Notes under the pieces: model-generated
The model's input: only the letters and a program-made list of their open reading frames with translations
Told to the model about the DNA's origin: nothing
Database searches by the model: none
Shown: positions 56,310 through 64,000 of the stretch, in pieces
Layout: the number at the start of each line of letters is the position of its first letter
Position numbering within the stretch: the stretch's first letter is position 1
Assembly: GCF_001640805.2 (NCBI RefSeq)
Contig: NC_066836.1
Location: 2,610,909 to 2,674,908, forward strand
Length of the DNA: 64,000 nt
From: Lates calcarifer
Lineage: Eukaryota; Chordata; Actinopteri; Centropomidae
Direction of reading: 5' to 3'
Program-made: the position numbers and the translations under genes

Positions 56310-58393
56310 GTGTCACCACTTTGTCCATGACATCGTCCATGATTGCAGAGACATGGTCCATGATCGGAGAGACATTGTTGAGGATGAGGGAGACATCGTC
56401 CACGATCGGAGACATTGTCCATGACTCGTGGTGACTCGGTCCCCGATAAGTCGGCATTGCTGGCGTTCAGAGACATTGTCGATGATCGCAGAGACTTTGT
56501 CCATAATCTCAGAGACATTGTCCGCGATCAGAGAGACGTAGTCCACGATCTCAGAGACGTCCACGATCACAGAGACATGGTCCATGATCGGAGAGACATT
56601 GTTGAGGATGAGGGAGACATCGTCCACGATCAGAGACGTTGTCTGGGATCGCAGAGACCTTGTCAAAGATGAAAGAGACGTTGTCCATGATCAGAGACAT
56701 TGTCGCTGCTTCGCAGAGCTCTGTACAAGAATCGGTAGTGACACTGTGGTTCCTCGATTCGACGGCATGACCGCGATCAGCTGGCATTGTTAATGGTCAC
56801 AGAGAAACAGTCTATCATCTTAGAGACATCGTCCACGATCACAGACACATTGTCAATGATCGCAGAGACTTTGTCTATAATCTCAGAGACATTGTCCGCG
56901 ATTACAGAGACGTAGTCCACGATCACAGAGAGTCTTTGTACAATGAAGAAGTTCTGTGAGACCAGGACGGAGGCCTCCAGGTAATTCACCAACAGATTTA
57001 CATCAACTGTCCAACACACAGCACTGACATTAAACTGTTTATGTTCAGTATTGAATATATCGGAAAAGTGTAATCATAAAAGTAATTGATCATTTTCCTT
57101 TGTATGTTTCTCTTTGATTTCCTCCAGGTGTCACCACTTCGTCCACAATCGCAAAGACATGGTCCATGATCGGAGAGACATTGTTGAGGATGAGGGAGAC
57201 ATCGTCCACGATCGGAGACATTGTCCATGACTCGTGGTGACTCGGTCCCCGATTAGTCGGCATTGCTGGCGTTCAGAGACATTGTCAATGATCGCAGAGA
57301 CTTTGTCCATAATCTCAGAGACATTGTCCGCGATCAGAGAGACGTAGTCCACGATCTCAGAGACGTCCACGATCACAGAGACATGGTCCATGATCGGAGA
57401 GACATTGTTGAGGATGAGGGAGACATCGTCCACGATCAGAGACGTTGTCTGTGATCGCAGAGACCTTGTCAAAGATGAAAGAGACGTTGTCCATGATCAG
57501 AGACATTGTCGCTGCTTCGCAGAGCTCTGTACAAGAATCGGTAGTGACACTGTGGTTCCTCGATTCGACGGCATGACCGCGATCAGCTGGCATTGTTAAT
57601 GGTCACAGAGAAACAGTCTATCATCAGAGACTTGGTCCACGATCACAGACACATTGTCAATGATTTGCAGAGACTTTGTCTATAATCTCAGAGACATTGT
57701 CCGCGATTACAGAGACGTAGTCCACGATCACAGAGAGTCTTTGTACAATGAAGAAGCTCTGTGAGACCAGGACAGAGGCCTCCAGGTAATTCACCAACAG
57801 ATTTACATCAACTGTCCAACACAGAGCACTGACATTAAACTGTTTATGTTCAGTAGTCAGTATATCAGAAAAATGTAACAATAGAAGTAATCTGCAATAT
57901 AAAAATAATGAATAAGTAACCTGTATTAATAGAAGTAACGTAAAAGTAATTAGTAACACTAGAAGTAGTATGAAATAATTCACAGTATTAAGACATCAAA
58001 AACTGTCAAAAAAGTCATAATGTAGTAAGACATTAAAAACGTCATAGTATAGTATGGTGTCTAGACCGTACTCAGCACCAGGCGACAGTGGCAAGAAAAA
58101 ACTTTCTTTAAGGGGCAGAAACCTTGAACAGAACCAGACTCAGGGTGGGCAGCCATCTGCCTCAACTGGTTGAGTGGTATAGTGAAGTATCAAAAATGTT
58201 GTGTAAATATGATAGTATAGTAAGGAAAGACAATGTCTTAGTAGGATAAGGTATAAACATGTTTTGTTAAATGCTCTGGTTCAGCTGTAATGTTGAATAT
58301 TTCTCTGTGTTTTCATGGTTAAACTGTTGATGAGGAATAGGTAGTAGTGTATTAATCATTTCCCTTTGTATGTTTCTCTTTGATTTCCTCCAG
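56310..58393 (+). repeat. array unit 9 (2084 bp, chimera 818 + 1266)
   Basis: 56310-57127 is an A/B fusion block like units 5-6 (ccccgataag) but ends in the short, A-type linker (ttcagtattgaatatatcgg). A complete B block and long linker follow from 57128. The switch lies in about 57000-57052, within sequence shared by both linkers. Confidence 0.88.
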
Positions 58394-60103
58394 GTGTCAC
58401 CACTTTGTCCATGACATCGTCCATGATTGCAGAGACATGGTCCATGATCGGAGAGACATTGTTGAGGATGAGGGAGACATCGTCCACGATCGGAGACATT
58501 GTCCATGACTCGTGGTGACTCGGTCCCCGATTAGTCGGCATTGCTGGCGTTCAGAGACATTGTCGATGATCGCAGAGACTTTGTCCATAATCTCAGAGAC
58601 ATTGTCCGCGATCACAGAGACGTAGTCCACGATCTCAGAGAGTCTTTGTACAATGAAGAAGTTCTGTGAGACAAGGACAGAGGCCTCCAGGTAATTCACC
58701 AACAGATTTACATCAACTGTCCAACACAGAGCACTGACATTAAACTGTTTATGTTCAGTATTGAATATATCAGAAAAGTGTAATCATAAAAGTAATTGAT
58801 CATTTTCCTTTGTATGTTTCTCTTTGATTTCCTCCAGGTTTCACCATTTCGTCCACAATCGCAAAGACATGGTCCATGATCGGAGAGACATTGTTGAGGA
58901 TGAGGGAGACATCGTCCATGATCGGAGACATTGTCCATGACTCGTGGTGACTCGGTCCCCGATTAGTCGGCATTGCTGGCGTTCAGAGACATTGTCAATG
59001 ATCGCAGAGACTTTGTCCATAATCTCAGAGACATTGTCCGCGATCAGAGAGACGTAGTCCACGATCTCAGAGACGTCCACGATCACAGAGACATGGTCCA
59101 TGATCGGAGAGACATTGTTGAGGATGAGGGAGACATCGTCCACGATCAGAGACGTTGTCTGTGATCGCAGAGACCTTGTCAAAGATGAAAGAGACGTTGT
59201 CCATGATCAGAGACATTGTCGCTGCTTCGCAGAGCTCTGTACAAGAATCGGTAGTGACACTGTGGTTCCTCGATTCGACGGCATGACCGCGATCAGCTGG
59301 CATTGTTAATGGTCACAGAGAAACAGTCTATCATCAGAGACTTGGTCCACGATCACAGACACATTGTCAATGATTTGCAGAGACTTTGTCTATAATCTCA
59401 GAGACATTGTCCGCGATTACAGAGACGTAGTCCACGATCACAGAGAGTCTTTGTACAATGAAGAAGCTCTGTGAGACCAGGACAGAGGCCTCCAGGTAAT
59501 TCACCAACAGATTTACATCAACTGTCCAACACAGAGCACTGACATTAAACTGTTTATGTTCAGTAGTCAGTATATCAGAAAAATGTAACAATAGAAGTAA
59601 TCTGCAATATAAAAATAATGAATAAGTAACCTGTATTAATAGAAGTAACGTAAAAGTAATTAGTAACACTAGAAGTAGTATGAAATAATTCACAGTATTA
59701 AGACATCAAAAACTGTCAAAAAAGTCATAATGTAGTAAGACATTAAAAACGTCATAGTATAGTATGGTGTCTAGACCGTACTCAGCACCAGGCGACAGTG
59801 GCAAGAAAAAACTTTCTTTAAGGGGCAGAAACCTTGAACAGAACCAGACTCAGGGTGGGCAGCCATCTGCCTCAACTGGTTGAGTGGTATAGTGAAGTAT
59901 CAAAAATGTTGTGTAAATATGATAGTATAGTAAGGAAAGACAATGTCTTAGTAGGATAAGGTATAAACATGTTTTGTTAAATGCTCTGGTTCAGCTGTAA
60001 TGTTGAATATTTCTCTGTGTTTTCATGGTTAAACTGTTGATGAGGAATAGGTAGTAGTGTATTAATCATTTCCCTTTGTATGTTTCTCTTTGATTTCCTC
60101 CAG
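58394..60103 (+). repeat. array unit 10 (1710 bp)
   Basis: First of three units with B starting ggtttcaccatttcg and atatatcagaaaagtg in the short linker. Confidence 0.9.
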
Positions 60104-61813
60104 GTGTCACCACTTTGTCCATGACATCGTCCATGATTGCAGAGACATGGTCCATGATCGGAGAGACATTGTTGAGGATGAGGGAGACATCGTCCACGAT
60201 CGGAGACATTGTCCATGACTCGTGGTGACTCGGTCCCCGATTAGTCGGCATTGCTGGCGTTCAGAGACATTGTCGATGATCGCAGAGACTTTGTCCATAA
60301 TCTCAGAGACATTGTCCGCGATCACAGAGACGTAGTCCACGATCTCAGAGAGTCTTTGTACAATGAAGAAGTTCTGTGAGACAAGGACAGAGGCCTCCAG
60401 GTAATTCACCAACAGATTTACATCAACTGTCCAACACAGAGCACTGACATTAAACTGTTTATGTTCAGTATTGAATATATCAGAAAAGTGTAATCATAAA
60501 AGTAATTGATCATTTTCCTTTGTATGTTTCTCTTTGATTTCCTCCAGGTTTCACCATTTCGTCCACAATCGCAAAGACATGGTCCATGATCGGAGAGACA
60601 TTGTTGAGGATGAGGGAGACATCGTCCATGATCGGAGACATTGTCCATGACTCGTGGTGACTCGGTCCCCGATTAGTCGGCATTGCTGGCGTTCAGAGAC
60701 ATTGTCAATGATCGCAGAGACTTTGTCCATAATCTCAGAGACATTGTCCGCGATCAGAGAGACGTAGTCCACGATCTCAGAGACGTCCACGATCACAGAG
60801 ACATGGTCCATGATCGGAGAGACATTGTTGAGGATGAGGGAGACATCGTCCACGATCAGAGACGTTGTCTGTGATCGCAGAGACCTTGTCAAAGATGAAA
60901 GAGACGTTGTCCATGATCAGAGACATTGTCGCTGCTTCGCAGAGCTCTGTACAAGAATCGGTAGTGACACTGTGGTTCCTCGATTCGACGGCATGACCGC
61001 GATCAGCTGGCATTGTTAATGGTCACAGAGAAACAGTCTATCATCAGAGACTTGGTCCACGATCACAGACACATTGTCAATGATTTGCAGAGACTTTGTC
61101 TATAATCTCAGAGACATTGTCCGCGATTACAGAGACGTAGTCCACGATCACAGAGAGTCTTTGTACAATGAAGAAGCTCTGTGAGACCAGGACAGAGGCC
61201 TCCAGGTAATTCACCAACAGATTTACATCAACTGTCCAACACAGAGCACTGACATTAAACTGTTTATGTTCAGTAGTCAGTATATCAGAAAAATGTAACA
61301 ATAGAAGTAATCTGCAATATAAAAATAATGAATAAGTAACCTGTATTAATAGAAGTAACGTAAAAGTAATTAGTAACACTAGAAGTAGTATGAAATAATT
61401 CACAGTATTAAGACATCAAAAACTGTCAAAAAAGTCATAATGTAGTAAGACATTAAAAACGTCATAGTATAGTATGGTGTCTAGACCGTACTCAGCACCA
61501 GGCGACAGTGGCAAGAAAAAACTTTCTTTAAGGGGCAGAAACCTTGAACAGAACCAGACTCAGGGTGGGCAGCCATCTGCCTCAACTGGTTGAGTGGTAT
61601 AGTGAAGTATCAAAAATGTTGTGTAAATATGATAGTATAGTAAGGAAAGACAATGTCTTAGTAGGATAAGGTATAAACATGTTTTGTTAAATGCTCTGGT
61701 TCAGCTGTAATGTTGAATATTTCTCTGTGTTTTCATGGTTAAACTGTTGATGAGGAATAGGTAGTAGTGTATTAATCATTTCCCTTTGTATGTTTCTCTT
61801 TGATTTCCTCCAG
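60104..61813 (+). repeat. array unit 11 (1710 bp)
   Basis: I see no difference from unit 10 over its length. Confidence 0.9.
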
Positions 61814-63391
61814 GTGTCACCACTTTGTCCATGACATCGTCCATGATTGCAGAGACATGGTCCATGATCGGAGAGACATTGTTGAGGATGAGGGAGACAT
61901 CGTCCACGATCGGAGACATTGTCCATGACTCGTGGTGACTCGGTCCCCGATTAGTCGGCATTGCTGGCGTTCAGAGACATTGTCGATGATCGCAGAGACT
62001 TTGTCCATAATCTCAGAGACATTGTCCGCGATCACAGAGACGTAGTCCACGATCTCAGAGAGTCTTTGTACAATGAAGAAGTTCTGTGAGACAAGGACAG
62101 AGGCCTCCAGGTAATTCACCAACAGATTTACATCAACTGTCCAACACAGAGCACTGACATTAAACTGTTTATGTTCAGTATTGAATATATCAGAAAAGTG
62201 TAATCATAAAAGTAATTGATCATTTTCCTTTGTATGTTTCTCTTTGATTTCCTCCAGGTTTCACCATTTCGTCCACAATCGCAAAGACATGGTCCATGAT
62301 CGGAGAGACATTGTTGAGGATGAGGGAGACATCGTCCATGATCGGAGACATTGTCCATGACTCGTGGTGACTCGGTCCCCGATTAGTCGGCATTGCTGGC
62401 GTTCAGAGACATTGTCAATGATCGCAGAGACTTTGTCCATAATCTCAGAGACATTGTCCGCGATCAGAGAGACGTAGTCCACGATCTCAGAGACGTCCAC
62501 GATCACAGAGACATGGTCCATGATCGGAGAGACATTGTTGAGGATGAGGGAGACATCGTCCACGATCAGAGACGTTGTCTGTGATCGCAGAGACCTTGTC
62601 AAAGATGAAAGAGACGTTGTCCATGATCAGAGACATTGTCGCTGCTTCGCAGAGCTCTGTACAAGAATCGGTAGTGACACTGTGGTTCCTCGATTCGACG
62701 GCATGACCGCGATCAGCTGGCATTGTTAATGGTCACAGAGAAACAGTCTATCATCTTAGAGACATCGTCCACGATCACAGACACATTGTCAATGATTTGC
62801 AGAGACTTTGTCTATAATCTCAGAGACATTGTCCGCGATTACAGAGACGTAGTCCACGATCACAGAGAGTCTTTGTACAATGAAGAAGTTCTGTGAGACC
62901 AGGACAGAGGCCTCCAGGTAATTCACCAACAGATTTACATCAACTGTCCAACACACAGCACTGACATTAAACTGTTTATGTTCAGTATTCAGTTTATCAG
63001 AAAAATGTAACAATAGAAGTAATCTGCAATATAAAAATAATGAATAAGTAACCTGTATTAATAGAAGTAACGTAAAAGTAATTAGTAACACCAGAAGTAG
63101 TATGAAATAATTCACAGTATTAAGACATCAAAAACTGTCAAAAAAGTCATAATGTACTAAGAAGTTCTATGACACCAGGACAGAGGCCTCCAGGTAATTC
63201 ACCAACAGCTTTGCATTAACTGTCCAACACAGAGCACAGTATAGTAAGGTGTAAAAAAATTTTCTTAGATAATGTGGTTCAACTGTACTCCTGAATATTT
63301 ATCTGTGTTTTCATGGTTAAACTGTTGATGAGGAATAGGTAGTAGTGTATTGATCGTTTTCCTTTATATGTTTCTCTTTGATTTCCTCCAG
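61814..63391 (+). repeat. array unit 12 (1578 bp, truncated long linker)
   Basis: Like units 10-11 up to the end of B, with a few B-end changes (tcatcttagagacatcg). The long linker breaks at about 63155 (cataatgtactaagaagttc) and restarts from a piece of block end and short linker, losing the interspersed repeat piece. Confidence 0.85.
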
Positions 63392-63640
63392 GTGTCACCA
63401 TTTGGTCCACAATGTCGTCCACGATTGCAGAGACATGGTCCATGATCGGAGAGACATTGTTGAGGATGAGGAACACATTGCCCACAATCAGACAGATTTG
63501 ACAGCATTGTCTCTTTGTTGCGATCAGAGAGACTTTGTCCATAATCTCAGAGATGCTGTCTTTGATCACAGAGACGTAGTCCACGATCACAGTCTTCTTA
63601 TACTGAAGATGTTCTTTGATACCATATTAGAGGTAACACT
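63392..63640 (+). repeat. array unit 13 (terminal, diverged)
   Basis: Begins gtgtcaccatttggtccaca with recognisable 21-bp repeats but many substitutions; ends near gtccacgatcacagtcttct without the cctccaggtaattc end. Confidence 0.8.
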
Positions 63641-64000
63641 AAACGTTATCAGTAATATAAAACCAATGCAGAGGAAATACTAATTCAAAATGAAAGTAGG
63701 GATGTCATGAAAATGTATGGTAAGGCAACAAAAAAAGTCATAGTATATAGTATAGTTTAGGCATCGAAAAAGTGAGAAAATTTTTATAGTAAAGTGTTGA
63801 CAAAGTGAAAAAAAATTAATAGTATATTAAGTCATTAAATAAGTGAAAAAAAGTCATCGTATAGGAAGGCGTCAAAAAAATGAAAAAAAATGTATAGTAT
63901 AGGAAGGGGTCAAAAAAATGAAAAAATGTCATAGTAAAGGCATCAAAAAAGTGAAAAAAGATGTCACAGTACAGTAAGGCATCAAGAACAATCAATAAAT
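63641..64000. repeat. AT-rich degenerate tandem repeat at right edge
   Basis: Words like gtcatagtata, taggaaggcgtcaaaaaaat and gcatcaaaaaagtgaaaaaa recur about every 40-48 nt. The same words sit in the long linkers (44800-44870), so array and flank share ancestry. Continues past the window. Confidence 0.7.

Larger units (their letters stand above)
43205..63640. repeat. macrosatellite array of about 20.4 kb with 21-bp core
   Basis: Tandem units of 1710-1711 bp, each built as block A (297 bp) - short linker (147 bp) - block B (658-659 bp) - long linker (about 608 bp). Blocks A and B are themselves arrays of a 21-bp minisatellite reading R-D-I-V-H-D-x on the plus strand, broken by a 45-bp spacer (actcgtggtgactcggtccc and its relative gtagtgacactgtggttcct). 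Long linkers carry a fish interspersed repeat piece and gtcatagtatagta-type words. Two clean 1279-bp units, one 818 + 1266-bp chimera, a long first unit and a diverged last unit are individually listed. Units in the middle are nearly identical and the outer ones diverged. No known satellite family recognised. Confidence 0.95.

Noticed and set aside
43335..63600. CRISPR array
   Set aside because: Repeats are contiguous without unique spacers, and the DNA is from a vertebrate.
43178..63683. Dozens of 60-130-codon ORFs on both strands of the macrosatellite as protein genes
   Set aside because: A 21-bp period keeps frames open in several phases on both strands at once; no homology, no start context, and copies end differently. 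Kept only as a finding for the repeated minus-strand ORF.

Overview
The window looks like teleost fish nuclear DNA. The evidence is a multi-exon vertebrate gene with compact introns, long CA/GT microsatellites, and several interspersed repeats I recognise as typical of bony fish (the 'gagagacccaac...cgacagtggcaagaaaaa' element, the 'gtggtggaagaagtattcag' element, and 'gctaacgttagc' motifs). Nothing here is prokaryotic: there are no operons, ribosome binding sites or CRISPR. The species cannot be named from the sequence. LEFT 60 % (1-41.4 kb): one plus-strand gene, dip2c (disco-interacting protein 2 homolog C). I mapped 29 coding exons between 3670 and 38554. All have AG/GT borders and all join in phase, giving 1204 residues that end in the DIP2 C-terminus (DPIYVAYNM, stop). 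The N-terminal part, with the DMAP1-binding region, lies upstream of the window. The mapped part is the two tandem adenylate-forming (FAAL-like) domains: exons 1-15 encode domain 1 and exons 16-29 encode domain 2. An extra 30-nt exon at 32624-32653 fits in frame between exons 23 and 24 and looks like a regulated microexon. The 3' UTR probably runs to about 41.43 kb. The introns hold microsatellites, purine tracts and scattered fish repeats. MIDDLE (41.7-43.2 kb): a short promoter-like region (inverted CCAAT box, perfect CRE, YY1-like site) stands before an ATG that opens a THAP-type zinc-finger N-terminus. That frame stops after 43 codons, and a good splice donor follows. It may be the first exon of a gene or a decayed copy. 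RIGHT (43.2-63.65 kb): a macrosatellite of about 20 kb. Its core is a 21-bp minisatellite (a 7-codon period, two DNA turns) arranged in two kinds of block, A and B, separated by short and long linkers. The standard unit is 1710-1711 bp. There are also two clean 1279-bp units, one 818 + 1266 bp chimeric unit, a longer first unit, and a diverged last unit. The unit types show unequal crossing-over that can be read directly. Every block is flanked by splice-like AG and GT sites sharing the 9-mer CCTCCAGGT, and the minus strand carries a repeated ORF with a hydrophobic N-terminus followed by V-S-x-I-x-D-N heptads. I know of no described family that matches this array; its function is unknown and it may be purely satellite DNA. 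The last 350 bp is an AT-rich degenerate repeat related to the array's long linkers.
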